64,000 nt of DNA, from assembly GCA_963971425.1 (NCBI GenBank), contig OZ020519.1, forward strand, positions 13,346,028-13,410,027, read 5' to 3'. Positions 43,827 to 56,526 of this stretch are shown here, in pieces. The DNA comes from Bryoerythrophyllum caledonicum (lineage: Eukaryota; Streptophyta; Bryopsida; Pottiales; Pottiaceae). Made by a program: the position numbers and the translations under genes. Each line of letters starts with the position of its first letter. Position 1 is the first letter of the stretch. The notes under the pieces were generated by a model, which saw only the letters and a list, made by a program, of their open reading frames with translations, was not told where the DNA came from and ran no database searches.

Positions 43827-46800
43827 TCAAAGTCTGCAGCGTGTGTCAATCTTCGGTTTCTTGTGCTTGTACTCATCAGCTAACTCCAAATCCTGGAGGT
43901 AGCTCTGCATCTCTATCCCGTCCAAGTTGCGTCGCACGTCATCATCCGTCATGAGATAAGTCGCATGTGACTTCTGGTATGCCAACCACGTAGTAATTTG
44001 ATGCTGTCTCTTTGGAGAAAACTCCAATGAGAACATGGAGCTCGGTCCAATGAGAAACTGCGTAAGTGCCATAGTCTCAAGTATGTGCAGCCAACGCGCG
44101 GGCTTCTGCTGAAGCTTGATCCAAATATGGAACTCTGGCTTCGCCTCGTCATACTTGTTAACATTCACTGTCACCTTGTATTGCGTACATACATAGGCAA
44201 GAAAATTGCAGAACACAGCTGCTCGGAAACAAATAGGGTCTGTGTGATACCTGTGTGCTTCAAAATAAGCACGATAAGAGATCGCACACTCATGCGGTGT
44301 AGCAAACGTCCCTGGCACCAAGGGCCAGTTATACGGAACCGAATCCAAGCGCGCCCACGGCGCCCACTTGTATCTTCTCGGTCCATGAAGAGGACACAGA
44401 TGAGGATTCGTAGCCACTGCTACAGGGACTGCGTGAGTCCAGCTAATCGAAGCTCGTGGATACATCTGATCCCATGGCTTCCAAGCCTTCACTGAAAGTC
44501 CCACGTCCTTCAGTATCCACTCGAGCGCAGGCCAGGTAGGGAAAGGTTTCTCCTCATCGGCATCAAACATGATGTCGTAGTTACCGAGGTATCTCTACTT
44601 TATGATCGAACCTCCCACTGGCGCTGCTGCACCTACCCAACCGAGTGACTGGTAATCCAAAGGAAGAGCACTCAACATCACCTGAGTCTTGAAGTCGTCC
44701 GTGTCCATGACGTGAGTTCTTGCTCCCTCCAGAGCTCGCAGCAAGCGCTGCTTGGCTTGTTGTTGGCCGTACACATAGTGACCCATGGTCATCTCTCCTC
44801 GCTGGCCGATTTCTTCCCGCACTCGGGCATACATCAAAGTATTTGATAGCAGGTGCTCGCTATCCAGTTCGTGGAGAAGATTCTCCAATGTCCTCTGCCA
44901 TCCTGGAATAGCCTCAAAATTCTCAGGGGTGACAAGGGGTCTAAAATCTGGGATCCTCACAAGTCTGTATGGTTCCATAGGCTGCTCCGCCTTTCTCTTG
45001 TTACTGATTTGAGCTTCTAAGGTCATGTAGCAAAGGAGCACCCTGGTGCCTAAGTCACCAATCCACAGGTTACACTGATTTGGATTCTCCAGATCAAGGT
45101 CAGCTCTTGCTAACATCTCGCACATGAGATTTTGCATGTTAGCAAATGGCTCTGCGCCTCTCCATAGACGCTCAAACTCATCGTTACTCAGCTTAGCTCT
45201 AGGTGCTAAGACTGTAAGACGTAAAAACGTACTCTTCTGCAATTCATAGGCCTTGAACAGGGAAATGGGATAAGGTGCCTCCAATTCCCGTTCCCATAGA
45301 GCACTCTGTAGCTTCAACCTCGAAGCTTGCTCCGTGGTGAACTGCTGGATCAGCTGAGTGTTCGCCGCTGTCAAAGTCTGAACACTGCGCTCGAGCGTGG
45401 TTACTGTCACAGGATCTGCCTGTACCACTAGTTGAGCTCTCTGACCATCCAACCTCAGCTCATGCAAATCTTTTGCATGTGTGCGCACTAACACATCTTT
45501 CTCTCGGGTGAGCTTCTCACCGTTTTCTCTTTGGTACTTATGCATTTCGGTGATGTTCTTCACCTTCTGGTTAGCTTCATGGACCTCCCTCGTAAGGCGG
45601 CCCACCTCCAGCTGAGTTTGCTCATAGTGGGCTGCTTGACCCGCAAACTCCTCCCATCTTTTCTTCCACTGAGTGGCGTTGGCGGCTGCCTCTGCCACCT
45701 TCTCCAACATCTCAGCACGTTCTCTTGTCATTCTACTCTCCGCCGCGTCCTTGAGAGATAGCGCCTGCTCGTGCACCACCACTTGACTCTTCAAAGCTTC
45801 GATCTCCCTCTGCAGGCTCTCCATCTCGGTTGCCTGCTTCGAAGTCTTCACCGTGGAGGCTGTGTTGGACTCCATCGCCTTCTTCCCGGACTCCTCAGTC
45901 GCGCCATCAGGTCACCAAGACTCGGCTTCTCCTTTCCTGTCGGGACAGCGCTAGAGGCTCTGGCCGAACCTGATGGTGTCTTGGTCTGAGGTGATGCTTC
46001 GTGAAGCATTGGCTCTTCAGAAGGCTGCTGATCCTCCTTAATCGGTAGCACCACATACTCAAGGGTCTTCTCCGGATTCACAGTCATCAATGCCCATGGA
46101 TGGGGTTCAGGTGTCGGTCATCGTGAGGTTTCGGGCAATGTCGGAGTCTCCTCCAGCTCACATTCCTCCTGATCCTCCACATAGACTCGCGTCCTCCTTC
46201 GCGTTGGCATCTCCGTTGTCTCCGATGGACCTCCCTCCGTAAGAGCTGGGCAAAACTCTGATAGATATGTCGCACAGTGAAAGAACAACCTGTTCCTCGT
46301 GTTCTTCCTTGATATCTCCAACTTGATCTGATTGAACACAATCTTCAGCCAGTTGAGTCGTTCGCCATGCCAGCTCCGATATGCAGCTGCCAAACCTGAA
46401 GCGGTGATGATATTTTTTCCTTCCGGAGCCATCAACAGTCGCTGGTTCACATACCTCAGCCAATCAATCCAATGATCCTTGGCACGGTTGATGATGTACC
46501 CTGCTGCCACTGCTGCTCCCTTCGGATTTTCGAAAACTTGCATAAGATCAGCTTTACCTAGGTGTGGTATGCTAATCAAAGTGGAGCTTGAATCAGGTAG
46601 TCCTGGAAAGTGAGGAGCGATTGCCTCCAGATTGAAGTGCACCATCTTGTTCTCCATCTTGAACTCATCTTGAGATCCTTTCTTTGAAGCTCTCCAATAC
46701 GCCAGCGTTCGCTCAGGATCCGCCATGGGCCACTTCTTGCAAATGAACTCCCACAATCCAGCTTCTTCCAACTTCTCCTGATTGGGATCTACCACCTCTT

Positions 46801-46975
46801 CTGGTATGACCATGAGCGGTGAAGGTGCTACCGACCGCTCAGATGCTGGTTTGTTCACCATTTCTGCTCTTCGTCTTGTCATCAAAAATGGTGCACACAT
46901 CTCATCAATTTGATCATTTGACAGAATACCATTACTGAGAATCATTTTTCTCAAAAACTTCTTCTTGCTTCTCAC
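43827..46975 (-). pseudogene. Passenger gene of unknown function downstream of pol
   Basis: About 1,050 codons in sense with the retrotransposon, not a retroviral domain. The N-terminal 285 residues (LEEAGLWEFICKKWPMADPE onward) include a segment LNWLKIVFNQIKLEISRKNT...LFFHCATYLSEF, loosely like the plant transposon protein family PF20167 (weak). A coiled coil follows (about 45810-45330: MESLQREIEALKSQVVVHEQ and similar heptads). The C-terminal part, rich in Trp, ends EYKHKKPKIDTRCRL. Breaks: TGA at 46118-46120, a frameshift near 45905, and TAG at 44595-44597 (frame continues as RYLGNYDIMFD). It is not intact although gag-pol is, so the element moved despite these breaks, or they arose after insertion. 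Confidence 0.55.
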
Positions 46976-49900
46976 AAACTTCTTCTGGCTTCTCTCTCAG
47001 AGCTCTCGGCAAGGTTTGTTTTTACAGTTTAATTTTTTCATGACTTCGTGTAAAGGTTCAAGTCTACAGCTATGGACAACCCTAATCTCCATCACATGAC
47101 GTATGTTTGTGAGTTCTCACTTGATCATGGATCTCATACTCAAACTTCTTGCTTCAGAGTTTAGTCTTACTCAGACTTTCTCTCGGCAAGTTCTTTTACA
47201 AACCTTTGAATCAATTTAAACAGAGTTGTGACTCTAGGACACCTATCAAAACTACTCTCTTTAATCAGGTGCACTCTTATTATTTTTTTCTTCTTCAATT
47301 CATCCTGCATTCTTACGACCACACCTTGCTGATTTTTTATTTTATTTTATTTTATTTTTTTGTTTTGGACTGACTCCCGACTTTCTCATGAATGCATTCA
47401 GAATTTTTTCATGTTATGCATATGTCATCTACAAAGTTCACAATTTCAATGCTATCTTTGTTTCTAGCAAGTTCCTCAATTAAGTTTCTTAGAACAGTCC
47501 TTTCCATTGCAAACTCTCTTTTCAGTGTTACTTATTAACGTATGAGTTAGGGGAGAAGTTAGTTCTTTTGTGCTGACAACATTTATTTACTGTGACTTTC
47601 ATCATGCATAATTTTTATTATAAAAACTTGTGTCTGTTGATACCGGCATCCTACTTCTTATGACTTGATTTGTATCTTTCTGAGAGACTCTAATCAACCG
47701 ACTTACAAAGAGATCATACAAATACTACATCATACTCATACAAATACAAAACTTAGTATGATGAATTTTTCTTTTTCAGGTAAGACTAAAAATTTTGTAA
47801 AGTCGCCATCTCCTAGCTGAACTCACACTCTTGCATGGCATTATTCAGATTTCTCACCTTAGAGAGATGACGCAGACGATGCTCACAAGGATGCCTTATC
47901 TATAAAAGCCACTCAGGCAACTCATGTTAAAATTACGACCTCCTGACTTATGTGCACAACCTACGTTTAAGTGCAATTTACTTTGAGCAATATTCAGGGA
48001 TCAATGAGGACATGATCACGGCATACACAAAGACACTGATATGGGCAGTCTTCTCTTACCTCGTCAATGGACACCGACCATGCAGAAAAATGACCTCCCG
48101 AAATCAGGAAATGCACACAAACTCAGTCTCGTGATGCCTCGCTGATGGCAATGGCTTCGACTAAGCTCCTCATGCATACAATTATCACCCACGTTAGCAT
48201 GCATTGCAATTGACCGTAACGTCGCTTCTACTGTTTACCTATGCAGACAGACAACCTTGATGAGGTTCCTTATACGCAGACATTTGTCAAATTTCGACCA
48301 ACTGCAAAATGTTTGTGATCCAATCTGATTCTCACAATCGTTCGCCTTCTATCCTCATGTCTAAACACAAACCACCATGCATAACTTTCTCTCACCTTAA
48401 TATGGACGTGGATCGACAGAGTAAGACCTCATGTTTGCATTGAAGGCACTCAGACCTCGCTCTTTCTGTTGTTGGATGATACTCTCATGCACGTAGATGG
48501 CTCACTGATGCCGCATGCACACACAACGTTAGAATGAACTCCCTGATTTTACTTCCAGTTGTAAGGTTATTGATCTTTTCTCCATATTCTCGACACCTCG
48601 CTAGGGTTTGAAGTTTAACAAAGTCTGGAGCCATACGCAAGCTGCAAGATTATACTCTCTATCTTTCTTGACAGCCTCTCTAAGGTTCCACGTTCATGAT
48701 AACAATTGACAACGTCATCTACAAAAATTTCTGTTCGTTCATTTCTTCTAAGATCAGTGAGCCGCATCTCAAGAATATACACATACAAACAGAGTTTTCA
48801 TGTCGCTTTGTGTGATTATGACTTACGTTCACTCTCTCACCACATACAGGTTTTCCCAGTGACTCCTATCTGTATTACTCAACACCTACGACTCTCTTTT
48901 GTTCCTGGTTCAACAACATTCCAAAATCTCACCTGCTCAATGGCGCCGCATGCGCTTCCTTGCTTTTCGCACCTGGGTCTCTCTAGTTAGGATTTCACCA
49001 TTCCATATCTTCAGGTTTAGTGTAACTCCCTCACTCACGACGTTTCCCTAACCAACTACAGTGAACTCACTAAGATGTTTCTTGAACCGTCTTCCCCAAG
49101 GCGGGAATGTCCGTTTGTTGTATGATTAGAGTACTTATGATTTGAGGTTCTTCTCCTCTAAGTTTATTTCTTACACTCGAGACTTCCCATCTGGGAGTGT
49201 AGGTTTTAAAATTCTACTCATTTGGTTTCTCTAATCAACTGTCCAGTTTCGCATGCAATCTGTACACGTCTACGTGTAGGCTTGTTCAGTGCCTCACCTT
49301 TGTACAATACATATACTAGTATTCCTACGTATTCCGTATGCTGACTGAATACATACGTGTGTGCACTCGACCACTCTTCTCAGGCTGTCCCTTTGCTCTT
49401 CCATGTACTGATTGATTCAGTTTCCATAATTATTTTTTCGCTCAATTATTATTTTCCAATTTCCAAATTTTAATATTTTCATTTTCCTTTTCTTTTAACT
49501 TAATTAAAAGCTTTTATGTGATTAAAAATTCTAAAATTTTAGAAACATATAATTGGTGAGTGCCAAAAGGTTCAATAATGCCCTACTAATTATCAAACTA
49601 GTGTAGCTTTCCCTTTTTGGTCCCACATAAATCTTAGAGAATTATTTTTTATTTCCATTTTTATTTTTCAAAAAATAATTTATTTTTTAGCACACCATAG
49701 TGACTATTATAGTACTTTGTGGCGATTCCAGTCAAGTGAGAGGTTTTTATATTATGAGTAATAAGAATTTGACTCATAATTTTTTTCAAAAACTTAGACA
49801 TTTCCTCACTTTCCCTTGGGTAGTTTAGTGTCATTCCGGACCACTAAAAAATAGTTTTTCAATGGTAATTTATCCTTCTCTTCATCTCTTAGTTTTCCAA

Positions 49901-50148
49901 TTTTTGTTTTCCCCCTATCCTCTTTTGATAATCAAATTTTTAAGTTACCAAAAGTGACATTTTGAAACTAAAATAAAAGAACCAAGTTCTATCACTAGTT
50001 ATAATGTCATACTAATTAGTAATTTTTTCTTTTTTGACCAAAATTTAATTATTTTAAGAGAATTTTAGTGGAGTTGTAGCCAAGGGCTTAATTTAACAAT
50101 TATTTTTGTTTAGGATTATTGCCCCCTTCTTTAATTCATAACTTGCCC
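46976..50148. other. Non-coding spacer between pol and the passenger gene
   Basis: 3.2 kb with only short random ORFs. A long TTTTATTTTATTTTATTTTT run lies at about 47335-47360. Nothing else recognised. Confidence 0.5.
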
Positions 50149-53100
50149 TCAAGTTATGTATTGTTTTAAACGATAACCATTATAGCGGGTTGCATGAACA
50201 TTCCCCTGAAAATCTTGCAGTTCTACTGAACCATTAGGGTAGGATTTAAGTATGCGATATGGACCAAACCACCTCATCTTAAATTTCCCGGGGAATTTCT
50301 GAAATCGACTATCATATAGTAACACTAAATCATTATCTTTTAAAACTTTTGGTTGTAACTTACTATCATAGTAGGTTTTTCGTTGTTTCTGAATAGCTTC
50401 CATGTTTTGGAAAGCTTGAGCTCTTACCTCATCAAGACGCTCTAAAGTATCATAACGTTCTCTCAAAGATGCAACATTTCCAAGTCTCTCGGATATTGCT
50501 ACCCGTAATGAAGGTACCTCCACTTCAATTGGTAACATGGCCTCCAAACCATATACTAACTGAAATGGTATTGCTTTAGTTGTAGTTTTTATGGTGCATC
50601 TATATGCCCATAATGCATTATTTAGTTCATAATCCCAATTAGATGCATTTCCTTGTAATGTTTTAGTTATGATCTTACAAAGTATGCCATTAGACTTTTC
50701 AGTCTGTCCATTAGCTCTAGGATGATAGGGTGTTGACTTACGATGTTTAATGAAATATTTTTGCAACATTTTTTCAATAGTATCATTGATAAAGTGAGTC
50801 CCTCTATCACTGACAAGTTCTTTTGGACACCCAAATCTGGTAATGATATGTTCATAAATGAATCTGGCAACAGTATCCGCATCATCATTTTTAGTGGCAA
50901 GGGCTTCTACCCACTTAGTCACATACTCTGTTGCAACTAAGATGTAACGCTTTTGACCCTCACGACTAGGTGGTTTAATGGGACCTACAAAGTCAATCCC
51001 CCACTTCTCAAAAGGAATTTGTGCTAAAATTGGGGTTAATGGCATAGCCTTAGTGGCTGTCGGTTTACCAACTCGCTGACAAGGATCACATTTTTTAACA
51101 TAATTAGTGGCATCGGCAAAAAGCGTGGGCCACCAATATCCAGCTCTTAATGCTTTTTGAGCTGTGGCCCAACCCGCAAAATGCCCTCCACAAGCATCAT
51201 TATGACAACCGACTAAAATCATAGACACCTCACTAGGATTTATACATCGTCTAAGTACATCATCTGTGCCTCTCTTATAGAGAACACCACTTATCATAGT
51301 GTATGGTAAAGATTGATGAACTAATTTAGTTTTACCTTTGCTAGTGTATTCAATGGGAAAGGTGCCCTTTGTCAAATAGTAGATAATATCAGCATATTCT
51401 TTTGGAATTATATCCAGTACCTCCACACCCTCTTTAACACTAAAGATGTGTGCATCTGGAAAATTATCATCTATAGACTCGGGATTAATGGTCTCACTCA
51501 ATCGTGACAGAAAATCTGCATTTTGATGTATACTCCTTGGTCTGACATTGATGGTAAAGTCAAATTCTTGCAATAACAAAACCCACCTTGCAATACGGCC
51601 ACTTAGTTGAGGTTTATTGATCATATACTTTAAAGCATCATGATCAATATGAAAGGTAAACTTATATCCCAATAAATAATGTCTATATTTCTGAACAGAG
51701 AAGATCATGCCAAGACCTTCTCGTTCGGTTACAGAATAATTCCTTTCTGGGGCACTCAACTGCCGACTTGCAAAGTAAATTGGTCTATTATGACCTTTAG
51801 AATTTTTCTGGCTTAAGACACTTCCAATTGCTACATTAGAAGCATCAACATACACTTCAAAAGGCTTTGACCAATTAGGAGGAATCAGAACAGGTGCTTT
51901 ACTAAGACGACGTTTTAACTTGTTAAAGGCCTTAGTACAATGATCTGTCCATACCCCTGGAAGTAATGTTTGTTTTGTTAAAACATTCAAAGGTGTTGCT
52001 ATAAAAGCAAACTTATATATAAATCTTCTATAATAGCCCGTTGCACCTAGAAATCCTTTTAGTCCAGTTAGATGTTCAGGTATGTCCATTTTGAGGATAA
52101 TGTCAACTTTGTCTGGGCCAACAGATATTCCTTCACTTGAAACAACATGACCTAATAATTTACCACATACAGTGGCAGACTCAGACTTAGCAGCATTTAT
52201 GGATATACCATACTCTCTACATCGATCAAAACATTTCTTTAAATCTTTTGCATGATCTGCCTTAGAACCAAACACACAAAAATCATCTAAAAATATCTCC
52301 ATGAATTTTCTAAGATATTTTGTGAAGGCTTGAGTCATAACTCTTTGGAATGTTGCCGGAGCATTACACAATCCAAATGGCATGACATTATATGCAAAAG
52401 TTCCCCAGTTTGTGGTGAAAGTGGTCAATGGTTTATCTTCTGGGACTATTTGAACTTGGTTATTACCCGAGAATCCATCCAGGAAAGAATAACACTCATG
52501 ACCAGCTACACCATCTAGGATTGCATCAGAAAATGGTAAAGGAAAGAAATCTTTCTTGATTGCTTTGTTCAACTGTCTAAAATCCTGACAAATACGGATC
52601 TTACCATTCTTTTTAGGTACTATGACAATAGGTGACGCCCACTCACTAAATGGCACGGGATAAATGAAATTACACTCCAGTAATTTATCAATTTCCTCTT
52701 TAACCATTAGAGAATACTTTGGGTTCATCCTATATTGCCTTTGCCTAACAGGTTTAGCATCCGCTTCTAGGATAATCCGATGTTGACAAACATCAGGAGG
52801 TATGCCCTTCAAGTCTTTGTAAGTCCAAGCAAAGGCATCCCTTTCCTTCAAAAAGAATTCCAACCACTCATCATATTCTTTAGGACTTAGTCCATCATAG
52901 AGCTTAATAGGCTTAGGATCTTCCTTAGTGCCTAAATTCATTTCCATAGTATTTTTTACTAAAGGACGAACACTAGGTACTTTGCCACCTAATAATTCAT
53001 CAGATTCTGACACATAAGGAGGTTCCTTGTCAGATTCGCCCTCAATAGTAATATTAAAAATAGGAGAATTTTGCCATGCTTCAATAGCTGCATCCGAGTC

Positions 53101-56100
53101 ATCGACTTGACTAGGAGGGACAAAATACTCTCCAGGACTTAAACTTTTAAACGTAGGCATATCCTCGACAACATTGGTGTCTTCAAATTCAGATTTTGAT
53201 TTTGGATCAGTGGTCCACTCTGAACCATCATCCTGGGTCTCACCATGGTAGTTGGCAGGAAACATGGGAAGAATGATTTTACTTTTACCCTTTCCAATAG
53301 TCAAAGTTCCTTTACCCCAATCGTCCTTGGCTTTGGCTAATGACAACCAAGGTTTGCCAAGAAGGATTGGATACGTGGAAATGGACTCACTCACTTTAAA
53401 GACAATATAATCAATTTTATAATCAATTCCACCGATTATTGTATTTAATTGTATTAATTTTCCCAGAGGTTTGACTCTACTTTGATCGGCCATTCTTAAG
53501 ATAATGGGAGTAGGAACTATTTTGGTTATACCCAATTCTTCCATAGTGTCAACATTCATCAAGTTAACACTACTTCCACTATCTACTTGTACTCCATCAA
53601 TCAAAGTTCCATCTATAATCACATCAACTGTAGGTGCCCCCGGATCTAAGGAAATATCATGGACATTTACAACTTCAGGTTGAACTTTACTTGCCTCACT
53701 TTTTGTTTTTGCCTTAGAATTCTTAACATTATTCTCTTCAATTGTTTTAGCTCTCTTACGAATTAATGAGGATGTCAATTCATTTTTGCAAAATGGTGAT
53801 AAAGCAAGTAATTGTCTCAAGGATATTTGAGGTTGTAACCTATCCAAATCCGTGAGTATATCATATGGATTCATCCCAACAGCTAACCTCATGATTCTAT
53901 TGTGTTTTCTCTTTTTTAAGGACAAAGATGGTTCTTTTACTATCTTCTTTGAAGGCTTATAAAAAGTAGGTTGTTCCAAAGGTTTCATTGAAGTACTTGG
54001 TTTTTCTATAATTGCGGGCTTAAGGACTACTTTTTCTGGCAAAGGAGGTGGTTTAGATTTTTCTTGGGAATCACTACTTATCATTTCAACTATTTGTGGT
54101 GATGGTTTAAGAACTTCTGGTCTTTTTAGTATAATTGGCATATTTCTATCAAGTACAGGATTAAGTTTCACTTTACTATAATCACTCTCTAAGCTACTAA
54201 CAGGTTCTTTTTCAAGAGCTTTTTTGGCTTGTGATCTAGTGACAAAGACATCATGAGGTTTATCAATAGCCATATAGTTAACATTTCTAGAATTCGAAGA
54301 CTCTACTTCTTGAATTTGAACTTGTTTTCTAACATTAGGGAACTCAGTAATTATGGCTGTGCAAAAGGTAGAAACATGTCTTGTTTGACCACACCTCCCA
54401 CACAAGGGATTAAAACCTACTTGTTGTCGCTTATTTGTGCATTCCCTAGAATAATGACCTGGCTCTCCACACCTATAACATACTACTTCCTTGTTCCCAT
54501 CCTGGTTAGGTCCTTTCCAAACTTGGTGTTGACTATAACCGTTATTTCCTCTCGGTTGGTTATTATTATTCCCATGTTTGATGAAAGGTCGTTTGGATGT
54601 AATTCTATAAGGTTGTTTTTGGTTATTATCTTGAGAAGGTTGTTCTTGCACTAAAGCTTTAACTTCCTTGATATTTTTACAAGTAGTTATGTCATGACCT
54701 TTTGCACCACAATATGCACATTTAAGTTTAGGAATTCCTCCTATAGGATATCTACACTCGGTGGCTAAGTGTCCGTGACCTTCGCAATTACTACACCAAA
54801 TATTGGTTCGTTGATTTATAGGTTTAGGTCTCTTATTTCTACCTTCATTAACTTGTACTGACAATTCCTTAAATTGTTTTTGTAAGGCTTGTATCTCACT
54901 TTCCTCATGACCAGGAGGCATCAATGCAAGTTGTTGCTCCCTTGGATGAGGTGGTCCTTGTATAGTTAATTGAGGTTGACTAGATATTGACCTAGGATAA
55001 TAATCTCTCCCACTATTATCCATTCCATACTGTGTAGTTACAGGTAAAAGGTATGGGTCCTGATATGAGGTTCTCCTCGTCTGTAACAACATATTAGAGC
55101 GCTGCATAGCAGCTTCCCAATTTCTAGCAGCTTCATATGCTGCAGTTAAATTTGCTGGGTTGGACAGTTTAACTTGGTATATACACATAGGATCTAATAA
55201 TCCTCTAGTGAAGGTATTAGTGATCCAGGCTTCTGGCATATTATGATCTCGCCATCTATTCAATAAGTTTCTTAGACGAGTATAATATCCAGCTATAGTT
55301 TCTGTGGGATACATTTGAAAACTTTGCAACTGATCTTGCAAAGTGTTATGGTAGGATTGGGGTCTAAACCTCGTTAAAAAAGACTCTTTTAACGCTTCCC
55401 AATCTACCGGTCTAGGATTTAAAGCTGCATACCGCCTTTGAGCTTCCCCTAGTAAATTACCAGGAAAACTGGTGATATACTTGTCAATAGCTAAGTTATT
55501 AGCTGTTGCCACTACTTGGAATTGTTCCAAGTAGGAATCTGGGTCTTCCCCTAAATCTCCATAAAATATAGGAAAAGGGGCAATGTTTAACATTCTGTGT
55601 TGAGCCATAGCAAATGGATTTTCAAAATCTCCTTCAGGAGTAGATGGAGTTGATGGTGGAGTAGGAGGTGGAGATTCTTCAGAAGAAGATGAGGTAGAAA
55701 AAATCACAGGACGGGGTGGTACTCTAAGAGATAGTGACCATCTAGGTGAATCTGATGAAGAAGAGTCACTTTGATCTTCGTCACTTGTACTATACTCACC
55801 AGCTTTACTACCCCGTGTTTTACTACTCTCACTATTAAGGACTCCTTCTTTTAAACTACTGGACCCTGCTTCTTCTCCATTTACACTTAATTGATCTATC
55901 ACATTTTGTGCATAAAAATTCAATGTTGTTGGTTCAAGAGTACGTCTAAAAATATCCTCTATACTTTGACGAAAATTCTTCTCTTTTCTGTCTAACTGTA
56001 GGGAACTCTCAACACTTTCTGTTCTTATTTTTTGAATAAACTTTTCTAGGGAATTAATTGCTTCCTCATTAGTAAAGTTAGGAATATCCTCCAATTCTTT

Positions 56101-56526
56101 TTTAATTTTAAGATCTAATTTTTGATAAAAGGATTCCGGATATGGAATTTTAAACTCTGTTGGGTGGAAAGGTCTATTGTCCTCTAGAACACTTTGAGTG
56201 GTGGATATAGTTGCGACTGGAGTCTTGAAGGATTGTTCTTCCTCCTTAGATTGGTTTATTAGACTACTGTCCGACTTATATCCCCTCTCCCTAGTCTTTA
56301 AACTAGATTGGTCACTCCAGGTTTCTAGCCTTAATTTCTTTGGACTAGAGTTACCTGATCGTGAAATGTATTGTTGTCCTTTTTTCCTTATCCTTACTCT
56401 AAATTTTTTTGAGGTAAGTCCCTTAATTTCAGTGAATGAGGAAGAGTTTGAACTTTTGTGTCTTGTTGAGTGAATTCTAAGTTTTCTGCGGGCAACTGAA
56501 CTTCTGCAGGTATAGGTGGAGATGGG
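50149..56526 (-). CDS. gag-pol: gag-pol polyprotein of the giant element
   Basis: Intact frame; 1981 codons follow a TTG at 56094, and the frame is open back to 56526 without any ATG. Gag: a retrotransposon-gag domain (FYGDLGEDPDSYLEQFQVVA) and four zinc knuckles (CSNCEGHGHLATEC, CAYCGAKGHDITTC, CYRCGEPGHYSREC, CGRCGQTRHVSTFC) at about 54790-54380. Protease QVDSGSS near 53580. RT with FLDDF near 52290. RNase H with VYVDAS. Integrase with H-H-C-C (near 51200-51080), WGIDFVGP, SDRGTHF and TEKSN for D-D-E. Ends with TGA. All catalytic residues I can check are present, so this copy may be active. Translation probably enters by -1 frameshifting from the small ORF upstream. Confidence 0.95.
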   Translation of the reverse strand, partial: PISTYTCRSSVARRKLRIHSTRHKSSNSSSFTEIKGLTSKKFRVRIRKKGQQYISRSGNSSPKKLRLETWSDQSSLKTRERGYKSDSSLINQSKEEEQSFKTPVATISTTQSVLEDNRPFHPTEFKIPYPESFYQKLDLKIKKELEDIPNFTNEEAINSLEKFIQKIRTESVESSLQLDRKEKNFRQSIEDIFRRTLEPTTLNFYAQNVIDQLSVNGEEAGSSSLKEGVLNSESSKTRGSKAGEYSTSDEDQSDSSSSDSPRWSLSLRVPPRPVIFSTSSSSEESPPPTPPSTPSTPEGDFENPFAMAQHRMLNIAPFPIFYGDLGEDPDSYLEQFQVVATANNLAIDKYITSFPGNLLGEAQRRYAALNPRPVDWEALKESFLTRFRPQSYHNTLQDQLQSFQMYPTETIAGYYTRLRNLLNRWRDHNMPEAWITNTFTRGLLDPMCIYQVKLSNPANLTAAYEAARNWEAAMQRSNMLLQTRRTSYQDPYLLPVTTQYGMDNSGRDYYPRSISSQPQLTIQGPPHPREQQLALMPPGHEESEIQALQKQFKELSVQVNEGRNKRPKPINQRTNIWCSNCEGHGHLATECRYPIGGIPKLKCAYCGAKGHDITTCKNIKEVKALVQEQPSQDNNQKQPYRITSKRPFIKHGNNNNQPRGNNGYSQHQVWKGPNQDGNKEVVCYRCGEPGHYSRECTNKRQQVGFNPLCGRCGQTRHVSTFCTAIITEFPNVRKQVQIQEVESSNSRNVNYMAIDKPHDVFVTRSQAKKALEKEPVSSLESDYSKVKLNPVLDRNMPIILKRPEVLKPSPQIVEMISSDSQEKSKPPPLPEKVVLKPAIIEKPSTSMKPLEQPTFYKPSKKIVKEPSLSLKKRKHNRIMRLAVGMNPYDILTDLDRLQPQISLRQLLALSPFCKNELTSSLIRKRAKTIEENNVKNSKAKTKSEASKVQPEVVNVHDISLDPGAPTVDVIIDGTLIDGVQVDSGSSVNLMNVDTMEELGITKIVPTPIILRMADQSRVKPLGKLIQLNTIIGGIDYKIDYIVFKVSESISTYPILLGKPWLSLAKAKDDWGKGTLTIGKGKSKIILPMFPANYHGETQDDGSEWTTDPKSKSEFEDTNVVEDMPTFKSLSPGEYFVPPSQVDDSDAAIEAWQNSPIFNITIEGESDKEPPYVSESDELLGGKVPSVRPLVKNTMEMNLGTKEDPKPIKLYDGLSPKEYDEWLEFFLKERDAFAWTYKDLKGIPPDVCQHRIILEADAKPVRQRQYRMNPKYSLMVKEEIDKLLECNFIYPVPFSEWASPIVIVPKKNGKIRICQDFRQLNKAIKKDFFPLPFSDAILDGVAGHECYSFLDGFSGNNQVQIVPEDKPLTTFTTNWGTFAYNVMPFGLCNAPATFQRVMTQAFTKYLRKFMEIFLDDFCVFGSKADHAKDLKKCFDRCREYGISINAAKSESATVCGKLLGHVVSSEGISVGPDKVDIILKMDIPEHLTGLKGFLGATGYYRRFIYKFAFIATPLNVLTKQTLLPGVWTDHCTKAFNKLKRRLSKAPVLIPPNWSKPFEVYVDASNVAIGSVLSQKNSKGHNRPIYFASRQLSAPERNYSVTEREGLGMIFSVQKYRHYLLGYKFTFHIDHDALKYMINKPQLSGRIARWVLLLQEFDFTINVRPRSIHQNADFLSRLSETINPESIDDNFPDAHIFSVKEGVEVLDIIPKEYADIIYYLTKGTFPIEYTSKGKTKLVHQSLPYTMISGVLYKRGTDDVLRRCINPSEVSMILVGCHNDACGGHFAGWATAQKALRAGYWWPTLFADATNYVKKCDPCQRVGKPTATKAMPLTPILAQIPFEKWGIDFVGPIKPPSREGQKRYILVATEYVTKWVEALATKNDDADTVARFIYEHIITRFGCPKELVSDRGTHFINDTIEKMLQKYFIKHRKSTPYHPRANGQTEKSNGILCKIITKTLQGNASNWDYELNNALWAYRCTIKTTTKAIPFQLVYGLEAMLPIEVEVPSLRVAISERLGNVASLRERYDTLERLDEVRAQAFQNMEAIQKQRKTYYDSKLQPKVLKDNDLVLLYDSRFQKFPGKFKMRWFGPYRILKSYPNGSVELQDFQGNVHATRYNGYRLKQYIT

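Noticed and set aside
50667-50940. Short ORFs on both strands inside the integrase region
   Set aside because: Alternate-frame shadows of the intact gag-pol.
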